Shown: positions 9,694 to 21,000 of the stretch, piece by piece | How the letters are laid out: the number at the start of each line of letters is the position of its first letter | How positions within the stretch are numbered: the first letter of the stretch is position 1 | Source: Mycobacterium sp. Z3061 | GTDB taxonomy: Bacteria > Actinomycetota > Actinomycetes > Mycobacteriales > Mycobacteriaceae | Direction of reading: 5' to 3' | Assembly (NCBI RefSeq): GCF_031583025.1 | Contig: NZ_CP134062.1 | Span: forward strand, 2,170,001 to 2,234,000 | Length of the DNA: 64,000 nucleotides | Made by a program: the position numbers and the translations under genes | The notes under the pieces: model-generated | Told to the model about the DNA's origin: nothing | Databases searched by the model: none | The model's input: only the letters and a program-made list of their open reading frames with translations

Positions 9694-11130
9694 ATGGCAT
9701 CGCAGACGCACGACCCCGGCGCCGGCCGGCCGCGCACGTTGGCCGAGAAGGTCTGGGACGACCACGTTGTGGTGTCCGGCGGCGACGAGGCGCCGGACCT
9801 GATCTACATCGATCTGCACCTGGTGCACGAGGTCACCAGTCCGCAGGCGTTCGACGGCTTGCGACTGGCCGGCCGGCCGGTGCGGCGGACCGATCTGACG
9901 ATCGCCACCGAAGACCACAACGTGCCGACCGTCGACATCGACAAGCCGATCGCCGACCCGGTGTCCCGCACGCAGGTCGAGACTTTGCGGCACAACTGCG
10001 CCGAATTCGGTGTCCGGCTGCACCCGATGGGCGACATCGAACAGGGCATCGTGCATGTCGTCGGGCCGCAATTGGGTCTCACTCAACCCGGAATGACGAT
10101 CGTGTGTGGGGATTCTCACACCTCCACCCACGGCGCATTCGGCGCAATCGCCATCGGCATCGGCACTTCTGAGGTCGAACATGTGCTCGCCACCCAGACG
10201 CTGGCGCTGCGCCCGTTCAAGACGATGGCCGTCAACGTCGACGGTGCATTGCCGCCGGGGGTCACGGCGAAGGACGTCATTCTGGCGCTGATCGCCAAGA
10301 TCGGGACCGGTGGCGGCCAGGGTCACGTCATCGAATACCGCGGCAGCGCCATCGAATCGCTGTCCATGGAAGGTCGGATGACGATCTGCAACATGAGCAT
10401 CGAGGCCGGCGCGCGGGCCGGCATGGTCGCGCCGGACGACACCACTTTTGAATTCTTACGCGGTCGGCCGCATGCGCCGACCGGTGCGGACTGGGACGCG
10501 GCGCTGGCCTATTGGCAGCAGCTGCGTACTGATCCCGGAGCGGTTTTCGATACCGAGGTGCACCTCGACGCGGCGTCCCTCACCCCGTTCGTCACCTGGG
10601 GAACCAACCCCGGACAGGGGGTGCCGCTGGGTGCCACCGTGCCAGATCCGGAATTGATGACCGATGACGCGCAGCGCCAGGCCGCCGAGAAAGCGTTGGC
10701 GTACATGGACCTTCAGCCGGGGATGGCGATGCGCGACATCGCGGTCGACACCGTCTTCGTGGGGTCGTGCACCAACGGCCGGATCGAGGATTTGCGGGTC
10801 GTGGCCGACGTTTTGCGTGGTCACAAGGTTGCCGACGGTGTGCGGATGCTTGTGGTCCCGGGTTCGATGCGGGTTCGCGCGCAGGCGGAAGCCGAAGGGC
10901 TCGGCGAGATTTTCACCGCCGCCGGCGCGGAATGGCGGCAGGCCGGTTGCTCTATGTGTCTGGGAATGAATCCCGATCAGCTTGCGCCAGGGGAGCGTTG
11001 CGCCGCGACGTCCAATCGCAATTTCGAAGGGCGGCAGGGCAAGGGTGGTCGCACGCACCTGGTTTCGCCGGCCGTCGCCGCAGCTACCGCGGTGCGCGGC
11101 AAGCTTTCCGCGCCGGCAGATTTGAACTAG
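9694..11130 (+). CDS. leuC: 3-isopropylmalate dehydratase large subunit
   Basis: Together with LeuD it isomerises 2-isopropylmalate to 3-isopropylmalate using a 4Fe-4S cluster. The aconitase-type signatures are present: [20 protein letters not shown] near residue 138, the cluster cysteine in [13 protein letters not shown], and the pair in [13 protein letters not shown]. The C-terminal [17 protein letters not shown] is also typical. The ATG at 9694 (MASQTHDPG) is preferred over a TTG six bases upstream; length from it is 478 residues. leuD follows after 36 bases, so the pair forms an operon. Confidence 0.96.
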   Translation: MASQTHDPGAGRPRTLAEKVWDDHVVVSGGDEAPDLIYIDLHLVHEVTSPQAFDGLRLAGRPVRRTDLTIATEDHNVPTVDIDKPIADPVSRTQVETLRHNCAEFGVRLHPMGDIEQGIVHVVGPQLGLTQPGMTIVCGDSHTSTHGAFGAIAIGIGTSEVEHVLATQTLALRPFKTMAVNVDGALPPGVTAKDVILALIAKIGTGGGQGHVIEYRGSAIESLSMEGRMTICNMSIEAGARAGMVAPDDTTFEFLRGRPHAPTGADWDAALAYWQQLRTDPGAVFDTEVHLDAASLTPFVTWGTNPGQGVPLGATVPDPELMTDDAQRQAAEKALAYMDLQPGMAMRDIAVDTVFVGSCTNGRIEDLRVVADVLRGHKVADGVRMLVVPGSMRVRAQAEAEGLGEIFTAAGAEWRQAGCSMCLGMNPDQLAPGERCAATSNRNFEGRQGKGGRTHLVSPAVAAATAVRGKLSAPADLN

Positions 11131-11166
11131 CCGACTTGAATTCACATTGAGAATTAGGGGAACAGC

Positions 11167-11763
11167 ATGGAAGCCTTTGACACCCACACCGGCATCGGCG
11201 TACCGCTGCGCCGGTCCAATGTCGATACCGATCAGATCATTCCCGCGGTCTACCTGAAGCGGGTAACCCGAACCGGTTTCGAGGATGGCTTGTTCGCGAG
11301 CTGGCGGTCGGATCCGTCATTCGTGCTCAACCTCAGCCCCTTTGACCGCGGGTCGGTTCTGGTTGCCGGACCGGATTTCGGCACCGGATCCTCGCGCGAG
11401 CACGCGGTCTGGGCGCTGATGGACTACGGATTCCGGGTGGTTATCTCGTCCCGGTTCGGCGACATCTTTCGCGGCAACGCCGGCAAGGCGGGGTTGTTGG
11501 CGGCCGAGGTCGACCAGGATGGTGTCGAACTTCTCTGGAAGCTGATCGAGCAGAGCCCAGGGCTGGAAATCACTGTCAATCTTCAAGATCGAAACGTCAC
11601 CGCGGGAACGGCGGTGCTGCCGTTCAGGATTGACGATCACACCGCGTTCCGGTTGCTGAACGGACTCGACGATATAGCCCTTACGCTGCAGAAACTCGAC
11701 GAAATCGAAGCTTTCGAGGCGGCCCGCCCGGCCTGGAAACCGCGCACTTTGCCGGCCTCCTGA
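11167..11763 (+). CDS. leuD: 3-isopropylmalate dehydratase small subunit
   Basis: A 198-residue swivel-domain partner of LeuC. The active-site loop [19 protein letters not shown] and the following [19 protein letters not shown] are diagnostic of the small subunit. It starts at ATG 11167 preceded by AGGGGA. It is followed by a 212-base non-coding stretch that carries the hupB promoter region. Confidence 0.96.
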   Translation: MEAFDTHTGIGVPLRRSNVDTDQIIPAVYLKRVTRTGFEDGLFASWRSDPSFVLNLSPFDRGSVLVAGPDFGTGSSREHAVWALMDYGFRVVISSRFGDIFRGNAGKAGLLAAEVDQDGVELLWKLIEQSPGLEITVNLQDRNVTAGTAVLPFRIDDHTAFRLLNGLDDIALTLQKLDEIEAFEAARPAWKPRTLPAS

Positions 11764-11975
11764 AGCACGGAACGGCGCGGAATTTGCGCGCCGATCCGGG
11801 TGCATTTCGCGGTGGCGCCAGCGACCAAGGGCGGCAATCGGATTGCCGAAATGGCGACTTTCCGGCAGCAATAGCGGGCTGAAATTGCGCGTGGCTCTTG
11901 GCAATTTGCCAGTTGAGGGTTTACCGTAGTGCACTAGTCGGTTCCAAAAGAGGACCACTGGCCTCGGAGGGTTGG

Positions 11976-12638
11976 ATGAATAAAGCAGAGCTCATAGATG
12001 TGCTCACACAGAAATTGGGCTCAGACCGTCGGCAGGCGACCGCCGCCGTCGAGAATGTCGTCGACACGATTGTGCGCGCGGTCCACAAGGGTGACAGCGT
12101 CACGATTACCGGTTTCGGTGTCTTCGAACAGCGTCGCCGCGCGGCTCGCGTCGCCCGCAACCCGCGCACCGGCGAGACGGTGAAAGTAAAGCCGACGTCT
12201 GTTCCGGCATTCCGTCCGGGAGCTCAGTTCAAAGCGGTTGTGGCTGGCGCACAAAAGCTCCCGGCCGAAGGACCCGCAGTGAAGCGCGGCGTGGTTGCCA
12301 GCGCGGCCAAGAAGACGACGGCCAAGAAGGCTCCCGCCAAGAAGGCCGCCACCAAGGCTCCGGCCAAGAAGGCTGCCACCAAGGCCCCCGCCGCGAAGAA
12401 GGCCGCGACCAAGGCTCCGGCCAAGAAGGCTGCCACCAAGGCCCCCGCCGCGAAGAAGGCCGCGACCAAGGCTCCGGCCAAGAAGGCGGCGACCAAGGCT
12501 CCGGCCAAGAAGGCCGTGACCAAGGCTCCGGCCAAGAAGGCCGTGACCAAGGCTCCGGCCAAGAAGGCTGCCACCAAGGCTCCCGCCAAGAAGGCTCCGG
12601 CCAAGAAGGCTGCGAGCACACGGCGCGGCCGCAAGTAG
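11976..12638 (+). CDS. hupB: DNA-binding protein HU homologue with lysine/alanine-rich tail
   Basis: Nucleoid-associated protein that binds and compacts DNA; in mycobacteria it is also linked to iron-dependent gene control. Residues 1-90 are the HU fold ([15 protein letters not shown], then [20 protein letters not shown]). Residues about 110-220 are a histone H1-like tail of repeated KKAATKAPA units. Total length is 220 residues, close to the M. tuberculosis protein. The ATG at 11976 has a GGAGG six bases upstream. Tail length varies between strains and species because the encoding DNA is a tandem repeat. A strong hairpin terminator follows at 12653-12689. Confidence 0.97.
   Translation: MNKAELIDVLTQKLGSDRRQATAAVENVVDTIVRAVHKGDSVTITGFGVFEQRRRAARVARNPRTGETVKVKPTSVPAFRPGAQFKAVVAGAQKLPAEGPAVKRGVVASAAKKTTAKKAPAKKAATKAPAKKAATKAPAAKKAATKAPAKKAATKAPAAKKAATKAPAKKAATKAPAKKAVTKAPAKKAVTKAPAKKAATKAPAKKAPAKKAASTRRGRK
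12319..12612 (+). repeat. Tandem repeat encoding the KAPAKKA tail of HupB
   Basis: Units built on GCCAAGAAGGC[TC]GCCACCAAGGCT recur about a dozen times. One 54-base block with GCCCCCGCCGCGAAGAAG is duplicated in full at about 12385 and 12439. The repeats stay in frame with hupB and can expand or contract by slippage. Confidence 0.9.
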
Positions 12639-12652
12639 TCAAACTCAAGCAG

Positions 12653-12689
12653 ATACCCTCCGGCGGGCAGCGATGCCCTCGGAGGGTAT
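12653..12689 (+). terminator. Hairpin terminator between hupB and mutT1
   Basis: ATACCCTCCG at 12653-12662 pairs perfectly with CGGAGGGTAT at 12680-12689, giving a ten-pair stem. It starts 14 bases after the hupB stop and ends just before the convergent mutT1 stop at 12697, so it probably acts in both directions. Confidence 0.85.
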
Positions 12690-12696
12690 TCGCTTG

Positions 12697-13647
12697 TCAG
12701 GCGCGCACGTTGGCGGCCAGCGCGCCGCCGATGTGGTCAGCGGCGATCAGCCGGCCCGCCGACAGCGACAGCACCCAGGTGCTGCCTTTGAGGTTGCGCG
12801 ACTTGTCGGGACGCACTCCGTCGCGTTCGCACCACCACGCGATCAGGTCCGGAATCACCTTGCCCTGTGTGCAGATCACGGGAGTTCCGGCCCGTTCGGC
12901 GATTTGCAGAACCCGCTGCCGGCCGCGCTTGGGGTTCTTGGCGTACGCCTCCTCGGTCAGGTTGGGCTCGTTGTGAATATCGACGCCCAACTCGGCGGCC
13001 AGCGGTTCCACCGTCTGGTGGCACCGCACCCGATCGGCCGCGTACACCCGGTCGGCGCCGAACGCCAGCAGCTGCCCCACCAGCGCCTCGGCCTGGGCGC
13101 GGCCCTTCTTGTCCAACGGCCGCTTGGTGTCGTCGCCGCGATAGCGTGACTTGCTGCCCGCGGTACCGTGCCGCACCACCAGCACGGTCTTGGTGTCCGG
13201 CGGCTGTTTGACGAACCGGCGCAGGACCTTTCGGTCCGGCGCGTAGTCGAGCTTCTTCATGGCGTCGGCGACCGGCAGCCAGATCAACTCGTCGACCTCG
13301 TGTCCGGGGGCGAAGGTGCCTCCGGTGCTGCGCGCGGCCCAGTAGTGCACCCGCTTGATGCCCTGGTCGATCGGGTACGTGATGGTTGTCAGGCAACGGC
13401 CGAGATGGCTGTGGTGGCCGGTCTCCTCGAGCACCTCGCGTACGGCGGCGACCGCTGCGGTCTCGCCGGGGTCGACCTTGCCCTTGGGCAGCGACCAGTC
13501 GTCATACCGGGGGCGGTGAATGACGGCGATCTCGAGCGATTTCGTCGGGTTGCCCTTACCGGACCGCCACAACACCGCGCCGGCTGCGTAGACGACCCGG
13601 TCTCCGGGGCGTCGACGGTCCGACGAGTTCTGGATCGACACCTTCAC
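12697..13647 (-). CDS. mutT1: MutT1-type Nudix hydrolase fused to a histidine phosphatase domain
   Basis: A 316-residue two-domain sanitising enzyme. The N-terminal Nudix box reads [20 protein letters not shown] near residues 57-76. The C-terminal domain opens with LVVRHGTAG, the phosphoglycerate-mutase-like RHG motif. The M. tuberculosis homologue Rv2985 hydrolyses 8-oxo-dGTP/8-oxo-GTP and diadenosine polyphosphates. The GTG at 13647 has AGGAG nine bases upstream. It lies 65 bases downstream of ppk on the same strand, probably in one transcript. Confidence 0.94.
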   Translation of the reverse strand: MKVSIQNSSDRRRPGDRVVYAAGAVLWRSGKGNPTKSLEIAVIHRPRYDDWSLPKGKVDPGETAAVAAVREVLEETGHHSHLGRCLTTITYPIDQGIKRVHYWAARSTGGTFAPGHEVDELIWLPVADAMKKLDYAPDRKVLRRFVKQPPDTKTVLVVRHGTAGSKSRYRGDDTKRPLDKKGRAQAEALVGQLLAFGADRVYAADRVRCHQTVEPLAAELGVDIHNEPNLTEEAYAKNPKRGRQRVLQIAERAGTPVICTQGKVIPDLIAWWCERDGVRPDKSRNLKGSTWVLSLSAGRLIAADHIGGALAANVRA

Positions 13648-13712
13648 TCCTGCAGGTCAATTCGGCCAGGTGGCGCGTGCTGGTGGAGGTGGCCCCGGAG
13701 GACACCACCGGA

Positions 13713-15914
13713 CTACGGGCTGCGGTGCCGTTCCATGAGCGAAGCCTGGTGGTCGCGGACGCTCTCGCCTTCCTGCGGCGACGCCGTCCACTGCCCGTCG
13801 GACCCGAGCTCCCAGCATCGGGTGGAGGGGTCCAAGGCGGACTCGAACAGCTCGTCGAGTTGCGCGGTCAAACGCGGGTCCTTGACCTGTGCCATGACCT
13901 CGACGCGGCGGTCCAGGTTGCGGTGCATCATGTCGGCGCTGCCGATCCAGAATTCGTCGATGGCGTTGAAATGCAGAATCCGCGAATGTTCCAGGAACCG
14001 GCCGAGAATCGAGCGGACGGTGATGTTTTCGGAGATGCCCTCGGTGCCCGGGCGCAGCGCGCAGATACCGCGCACCACCACCTCGACCCGCACCCCGGCC
14101 TGCGATGCGCGATAGAGCGCGTCGATGACCTGCTCGTCGACCAGTGCGTTCATCTTGAGCCGGATCCGCGCGTCGTTGCCGCGACGATGGGCCTCGACCT
14201 CACGTTCCACGCGCTCGATGATCCCGGTGCGGATGCCGTGCGGGGCCACTAACAGGTTGCGGTAGGTCAGCTTTCGCGAGTAACCGGTCAGCGTGTTGAA
14301 GAGGTCGGTCAGGTCCGCGCCGATGTTGGGGTCGGCGGTCAGCAGGCCCACGTCCTCGTACAGTCGCGCCGTCTTGCCGTTGTAGTTGCCGGTTCCGACG
14401 TGGCAGTACCGCCGGATGATGGGACCTTCACGACGCACCACCAGGCAGGTCTTGCAGTGCGTCTTGAGTCCGACGAACCCATAGACGACGTGCACGCCTG
14501 CCTGCTCAAGGGTTCGCGCCCAACGGATGTTGGCCTGCTCGTCGAAGCGCGCTTTGATCTCAACCATTGCCACAACTTGTTTTCCGGCTTCGGCGGCGTC
14601 GATCAATGCCCGCACGATCGGGGAATCCCCGGAGGTGCGGTAGAGCGTCTGTTTGATCGCAAGCACATTCGGATCTGCGGCGGCCTGTTCCACGAACCGC
14701 TGCACGCTCGTCGAGAACGAGTCGTAGGGATGGTGCACCAGTACGTCGCCCTCGCGCAGCGTGGCGAAGATGCTCTTGGGCGTCTCCCGCTCCGCGAAGG
14801 CGGGGTGGGTGGCGGGCACGAAGGCCCGGTCCTTCAGCGCCGGCCGGTCGATGCCGTAGATCTGCCACAGCGACGACAAATCCAGCAGCCCAGGCACTTC
14901 GATGACATCACCGGGATGCACGTCGAGCTCGCGCAGCAGCAGCTCCAGCATGCTCTCGGTCATGTCGTCGGATGCTTCGAGCCGTACCGGGGACCCGAAC
15001 CGGCGTCGCGCCAGCTCCCGCTCGAGCGCCTGCAACAGGTCCTCGTCGCGGTCCTCTTCCACCTCGAAGTCGGCGTTGCGGGTGATCCGAAACGCATGGT
15101 GCTCCACGATTTCCATACCGGGGAAGAGCACCGGAAGGAAGGCCGCGATCAACTCCTCCATCGGCAGGAACCGCACGGCCACCTGGTCTTCGCCGTCGTC
15201 GTCCTTGGCGTCCAGTTCGACGAACCGGTCCACGTTGTCGGGTACCTTCACCCGCGCGAAATGCTGGGTGCCGTCCTCGGGCTGCTTGACGGTGATCGCC
15301 AGGTTCAGGCTCAGCCCGCTCACGAAGGGGAAGGGGTGGGCCGGGTCCACCGCCAACGGCGTGAGAACGGGGAAGACCTGCTCGTGGAAATAGGTCGACA
15401 AGCGCTCTTGCTCAGCCTCATCGAGGTCGGCCCACGTGACGATGTAGATGCCTTCCTCCTCGAGGGCGGGCAGCACCGAATCGAGGAACACCCGCGCCTG
15501 CCGGCTGGCGATCTGTTGGGTCTGCTCGCCGATGCGCCGCAGTTGCTCGCGCGGCGTCAGTCCGTCCGCTGAGCGCACCGACAGCCCCATCTCGTCGCGG
15601 CGCTTCAGGCCGGCGACCCGAACCATGTAGAACTCGTCCAGGTTGGAGGCGAAGATGGCCAGGAACTTCGCGCGCTCGAGCAGCGGCATCGAATTGTCGT
15701 CGGCCAGTGCCAGCACGCGGGCGTTGAAGTCGAGCCAGCTCAGTTCCCGGTTGAGGTAGCGCTCTTCCGGCAGCGCGTCGATGATCGCCGCGGGAGTCGC
15801 GGCCGGAGGGGCCGCGGGAGCCGAGTCGCCAGGGTGCCAAGCGTGCTCGTCGGGACGTGCCTCTGCCTCTGGGGTGGCTTCGATTTCGGTCACCCTGCGA
15901 TCATTGCCTATCAC
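13713..15914 (-). CDS. ppk: Polyphosphate kinase 1
   Basis: Reversibly polymerises the gamma phosphate of ATP into inorganic polyphosphate. The 733 residues show the N-terminal domain ([16 protein letters not shown]), the head domain, and two phospholipase-D-like catalytic halves. The autophosphorylated histidine lies in [12 protein letters not shown], and the second motif is [13 protein letters not shown] near the C-terminus. I take the GTG at 15914 ([12 protein letters not shown]), by resemblance to the M. tuberculosis N-terminus; a second GTG at 15893 is the alternative. The first 50 residues are an acidic, proline-rich, probably disordered leader. Confidence 0.95.
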   Translation of the reverse strand: MIGNDRRVTEIEATPEAEARPDEHAWHPGDSAPAAPPAATPAAIIDALPEERYLNRELSWLDFNARVLALADDNSMPLLERAKFLAIFASNLDEFYMVRVAGLKRRDEMGLSVRSADGLTPREQLRRIGEQTQQIASRQARVFLDSVLPALEEEGIYIVTWADLDEAEQERLSTYFHEQVFPVLTPLAVDPAHPFPFVSGLSLNLAITVKQPEDGTQHFARVKVPDNVDRFVELDAKDDDGEDQVAVRFLPMEELIAAFLPVLFPGMEIVEHHAFRITRNADFEVEEDRDEDLLQALERELARRRFGSPVRLEASDDMTESMLELLLRELDVHPGDVIEVPGLLDLSSLWQIYGIDRPALKDRAFVPATHPAFAERETPKSIFATLREGDVLVHHPYDSFSTSVQRFVEQAAADPNVLAIKQTLYRTSGDSPIVRALIDAAEAGKQVVAMVEIKARFDEQANIRWARTLEQAGVHVVYGFVGLKTHCKTCLVVRREGPIIRRYCHVGTGNYNGKTARLYEDVGLLTADPNIGADLTDLFNTLTGYSRKLTYRNLLVAPHGIRTGIIERVEREVEAHRRGNDARIRLKMNALVDEQVIDALYRASQAGVRVEVVVRGICALRPGTEGISENITVRSILGRFLEHSRILHFNAIDEFWIGSADMMHRNLDRRVEVMAQVKDPRLTAQLDELFESALDPSTRCWELGSDGQWTASPQEGESVRDHQASLMERHRSP

Positions 15915-15983
15915 CCGGCGATGCGGCCAGCAGTCAGCAGAGATCCATGTGCCGTTGGGCTGGCATTCACCTGGCTGCCGGGT

Positions 15984-16688
<705 letters not shown>

Positions 16689-16742
16689 TTAGCGGCTGCC
16701 GTCGCCGTAACGGGGCACAGGGCTAGATATAAGGGGTGGTTG

Positions 16743-17750
16743 ATGGCCGGCACGGGAACCGTCGCGGTGATGGGCGCGGGCGCATGGGGCACGGTGCTGG
16801 CCAAGGTGCTTGCCGATGCCGGGGGCGACGTTACGTTGTGGGCGCGGCGCGCGGATGTCGCCGACAAGATCAATAAGACCCGGTACAACCCCGACTACCT
16901 TCCCGGCACCTTGCTTCCGGCGGGCGTCCGCGCCACCAACGATGCGGAGGAAGCGCTGGCCGGCGTCACGACTGTGCTACTCGGGGTCCCGGCCCAGACC
17001 ATGCGCGCCAATCTCGAACAGTGGAACGGCATGTGGGCCGACGGCGCGACTCTGGTCAGCCTGGCCAAGGGGATCGAGCTGGGCACCCTGATGCGGATGA
17101 GCCAGGTGATCGTTTCGGTCACCGGAGTGGACGCATCCCAGGTTGCGGTGATCTCCGGACCGAACCTCGCCAGTGAGATCGCCGAGAGCCAGCCCGCCGC
17201 CACCGTCGTCGCGTGCAGCGACTCAGGGCGTGCCGTGGCGTTGCAGCGGTTTTTGAACAGTGGCTACTTCCGTCCCTACACCAACTCCGATGTGGTGGGA
17301 ACGGAGATCGGGGGCGCGTGCAAGAACGTCATCGCGTTGGCGTGCGGGATGGCGGTCGGGGTCGGGTTGGGGGAGAACACGGCGGCGGCCATCATCACTC
17401 GCGGTCTGGCCGAGATCATGCGACTGGGGCTGGCGCTGGGCGCCAAAGGCACGACGTTGGCAGGGCTGGCCGGGGTGGGTGACCTGGTGGCCACCTGCAC
17501 CTCTCCTTATTCGCGCAATCGCTCGCTGGGCGAGCGGCTGGGACGCGGCGACACCATGCATACGGCCCTGCACGGCAAGGACGGCCACGTCGTCGAGGGC
17601 GTCACCTCCTGCGAGTCGGTGCTGGCCCTGGCGTCCAGTTACGACGTCGAGATGCCGCTGACGGACGCCGTGCACCGGGTCTGCCACAAGGGGCTGTCGG
17701 TCAACGACGCCATTGCTCTGCTACTGGGCCGCAGCACCAAGCCGGAGTGA
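16743..17750 (+). CDS. gpsA: Glycerol-3-phosphate dehydrogenase [NAD(P)+]
   Basis: Reduces dihydroxyacetone phosphate to sn-glycerol 3-phosphate for phospholipid synthesis. The 335 residues begin with the dinucleotide-binding [41 protein letters not shown] and the catalytic-lysine region [12 protein letters not shown] are all present. ATG at 16743 follows AAGGGG. It corresponds to gpdA2 (Rv2982c). In M. tuberculosis ddl is the next gene; here a very large PE_PGRS gene separates them. Confidence 0.96.
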   Translation: MAGTGTVAVMGAGAWGTVLAKVLADAGGDVTLWARRADVADKINKTRYNPDYLPGTLLPAGVRATNDAEEALAGVTTVLLGVPAQTMRANLEQWNGMWADGATLVSLAKGIELGTLMRMSQVIVSVTGVDASQVAVISGPNLASEIAESQPAATVVACSDSGRAVALQRFLNSGYFRPYTNSDVVGTEIGGACKNVIALACGMAVGVGLGENTAAAIITRGLAEIMRLGLALGAKGTTLAGLAGVGDLVATCTSPYSRNRSLGERLGRGDTMHTALHGKDGHVVEGVTSCESVLALASSYDVEMPLTDAVHRVCHKGLSVNDAIALLLGRSTKPE

Positions 17751-18002
17751 ATTGCAGTAGTCGCCGGCGGATCCCGCGCGATTTTGCAGTAGTCGGACCC
17801 GGGTCGAATCCGCCCGCGTTGGCGTGACAATCAGCTACTAATAAGCGGCGGCAAGAAGCGTCGCCGCGTGAATGGCTGTATCTGATGATCGGTGCCTGTC
17901 GGGGAGCGTGGGGGAAGTCGGGCTGCGCTCGGACAGCGTGCCCCGGAGTTCGCGACTCATGACTGGGCCGTTTGACCCCTCCGGGTCGATTGGAGCTCCC
18001 TG

Positions 18003-21000
18003 ATGTCGTCCTTTCTGATCGCCGCCCCGCAGGCTCTGAGCGCTGCGGCCGCCGACTTGGGAGCGATAGGGGAGGCGGTCCGGCAGGCGACGGCGGTGGC
18101 GGCGCCGACGGCGACGATCATGCCCGCCGCCGCCGACGAGGTGTCGGCGGTCATCGCGGCCCTATTCGGCACCGTCGGCCAGGAGTATCAAGCAGTCAGT
18201 GCGCAGGCAGCGGAGTTCCACGCCCAATTCGTAAGGGCGCTGGTCGGGGCGAGTGGCTCTTACGCGGCTGTGGAAGCGGCCAGTGCCGACGCCCTGGGCT
18301 CGCCGGAGCGGCAGATGCTGGGTGCGATCAATGCGCCGGCGAATCTGCTGTTGGGGAGGCCTTTGATCGGCCCGGGGACCGATGGCGCGGCAGGTACGGG
18401 TGCCGCGGGTGGGCCCGGCGGACTGCTGTGGGGGCGCGGAGGCAACGGCGGGTCGGGCGCGGCCGGGCATGCCGGTGGGGCCGGCGGCGCCGCCGGGTTG
18501 TTGGGTGTGGGCGGGGCCGGCGGTGCCGGCGGCGCGGGCGCCAACGGTGGAACAGGTGGCAGCGGCGGTTGGTTGTGGGGCAACGGCGGTGCCGGCGGTA
18601 TGGGTGGGGTCGGCGGTAACGGAGGCACCGGCGGCAATGCGTTGCTCTTCGGTTCCGGTGGTGCCGGCGGGGCAGGCGGGACGGGCCTCGGCGGCTCGAT
18701 CGGCACACCGGGCAGCCCAGGCAGCGCCATGGCTGCCGGCGGCAGCGGTGGCGACGGCGGCAGCGGTGGCAGTGGGGGCACTGGTGGAGCGGGCGGGCGC
18801 GGTGGACTGATCTTGGGTGACGGCGGTGCCGGCGGCGTCGGTGGCTCGGGCGGCGCCGGCGGTGCCGGAGGATCCGGCGGAGCCGGCTGGACGGCGACCA
18901 CCGCGGGCGCTGACGGAGGCGATGGCGGCGACAGCGGCACCGGCGGGTCGGGCGGTAACGGGGGTGCCGGCGGTGTCGCCGGAGCGAGCCGGAGTCTGTT
19001 CGGTCACGCAGGCGCCTATGGCTCCGGCGGCGCCGGCGGGGCTGGGGGTAGTTCGGGCGTGGCCGGTGACGGCGGGGCCGGTGGGGCGGGCAACGCAATG
19101 ACCGCCGCCGGGGGTAAGGGTGGAATGGGTGGTGACACCGGCGGTGTCGGGGCCGGCGGAACCGGCGGCGCGGCCGCGGGCCCGAGAGCTGTTGCCGGGG
19201 CTGACGGCGCCGCGGGAGTCCTGATCGCCGGTGGCAACGGCGGTATGGGCGGCGCAGGCTTCACCGGGACTGCCCCCGGCATGGATGGTGGGAATGGCGG
19301 TGCCGGCGGTGCGGGCGGTAGCCACGGTAATGGCGGCGCGGGCGGGGCCGGCGGTGACGGAATAGCCGGGAACAGTGGAACAGCGGGCGCGGCGGCCGGT
19401 CAGTCCGGCGGTGACGGCGTTGATGGCGGGTCCGGTGGCGCCGGTGGTGCTGGTGGTGCGGCTGGCTCGGTGCGCGGTGATGGCGGTGCCGGTGGGGCCG
19501 GTGGGCACGGTGCGCGTGGTGGCGACGGCGGGGTCGGCGTCACCGGTACGAGCGCAACGGCGGCCGGTGCCGATGGCCAGGCCGGGGGTTCGGGCGGTAG
19601 TGGCGGTGCCGGCGGCGATGGCGGCAACGGCGGGGCCGGGGGTGCCTCTGCACATGGAACTGCCGGCAAAGCGGGTGCCGGGGGCAATGCCGGTAGCGGC
19701 GGCAATGGCGCGACCCCGGGCGACGGTGGGGCCGGTGCTGCCGGCGACGCCAACCATCTGGCCGGCGGCGCTGGTGGTGCGGGTGGTGACACCGGGTTGG
19801 GTGGCAAGGCCGGCGTTGCCGGCACCGGCTTCAGCACGGGCGCCGACGGCGTGGACGGCTCCACACCCACTGGGATTCTGGGCAACGGCGGCAAGGGCGG
19901 GGCTGGGTTCAGCGCCACGGTGTCGGGTGCGGACGGCGGTAAGGGTGGTGCCGGCGGCGCGGGCGGCAACTTCGGTAGCGGCGGGGCCGGTGGCGCGGGC
20001 GGGGATGGGGCGGCCGGTGGTAATGGCGCGGCCGGCGTCGCGGCAGGTGAGTCCGGTCGCGACGGCGTTGATGGCGGGTCCGGTGGCGCCGGTGGTGCAG
20101 GTGGTGCGGGTGGCTCGGTGCGTGGTGACGGTGGAGCCGGTGGGGCCGGCGGGCAAGGTGCCCGTGGCGGTGACGGCGGTGCGGGGGTCAATGGCGCGGC
20201 CGCGACGACGCCGGGCGCCGATGGGCAGGCCGGGGGCTCGGGCGGTAAGGGCGGCGCCGGGGGCGACGGCGGCAACGGCGGGGTGGGTGGTACTGCGGCA
20301 CATGGCGTTTCGGGCGCTACGGGCACCGGCGGTAATGCCGGCAACGGCGGTAACGGCGCGACCCCCGGTGATGGCGGAGCGGGTGCGGCCGGTAATGCCA
20401 CCCATCGTGACGGCGGGGCCGGCGGGCACGGTGGCAACACCGGAGTTGGCGGTGCGGCCGGCACTGGCGGTAGTGGACGCATTACCGGTAGCGACGGAAC
20501 CGCGGGTTCCACGCCCGGCGGGATTCTGGGTAATGGCGGCAAAGGTGGTGCCGGCTTTAGCGCCACGGCGTCGGGCGTGGACGGCGGCAAGGGTGGCGCC
20601 GGCGGTGCGGGCGGCAACTTCGGTAGTGGTGGGGCTGGGGGTGCCGGCGGCGACGGGGCCGCCGGGAGCAACGGCGCGGCTGGGACCAAGGCCGGTGATT
20701 CCGGCCGTGACGGTGTAGCCGGTGGCGCTGGTGGCGCCGGGGGCGATGGTGGCGCGGGTGGTTCGGTCCGCGGGGACGGTGGAGCCGGTGGGGCCGGAGG
20801 GCAGGGTGCCCGTGGTGGTGACGGCGGTGCGGGGGTCAATGGCGCAGCCGGGACGACGCCGGGCGCTGATGGGCAGGCCGGGGGTTCGGGCGGTAAGGGC
20901 GGCGCTGGCGGTAATGGCGGCAATGGTGGGGCCGGTGGCGCCTCGGCACATGGCGTAACCGGGACCACCGGTACCGGGGGTAACGCCGGGAGCGGCGGCA

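Noticed and set aside
12319..12612. hupB tail repeat considered as a minisatellite or CRISPR
   Set aside because: Stays in frame and encodes the known Lys/Ala-rich tail; no spacer-repeat structure.
18162..20951. Long proline/alanine-rich open frames antisense to the PE_PGRS genes (also 19400-21010, 23025-24125, 25323-25928)
   Set aside because: They are mirror images of GC-rich glycine repeats: GGC read backwards gives Pro/Ala codons and stops are rare at this composition. No start signals or domains.
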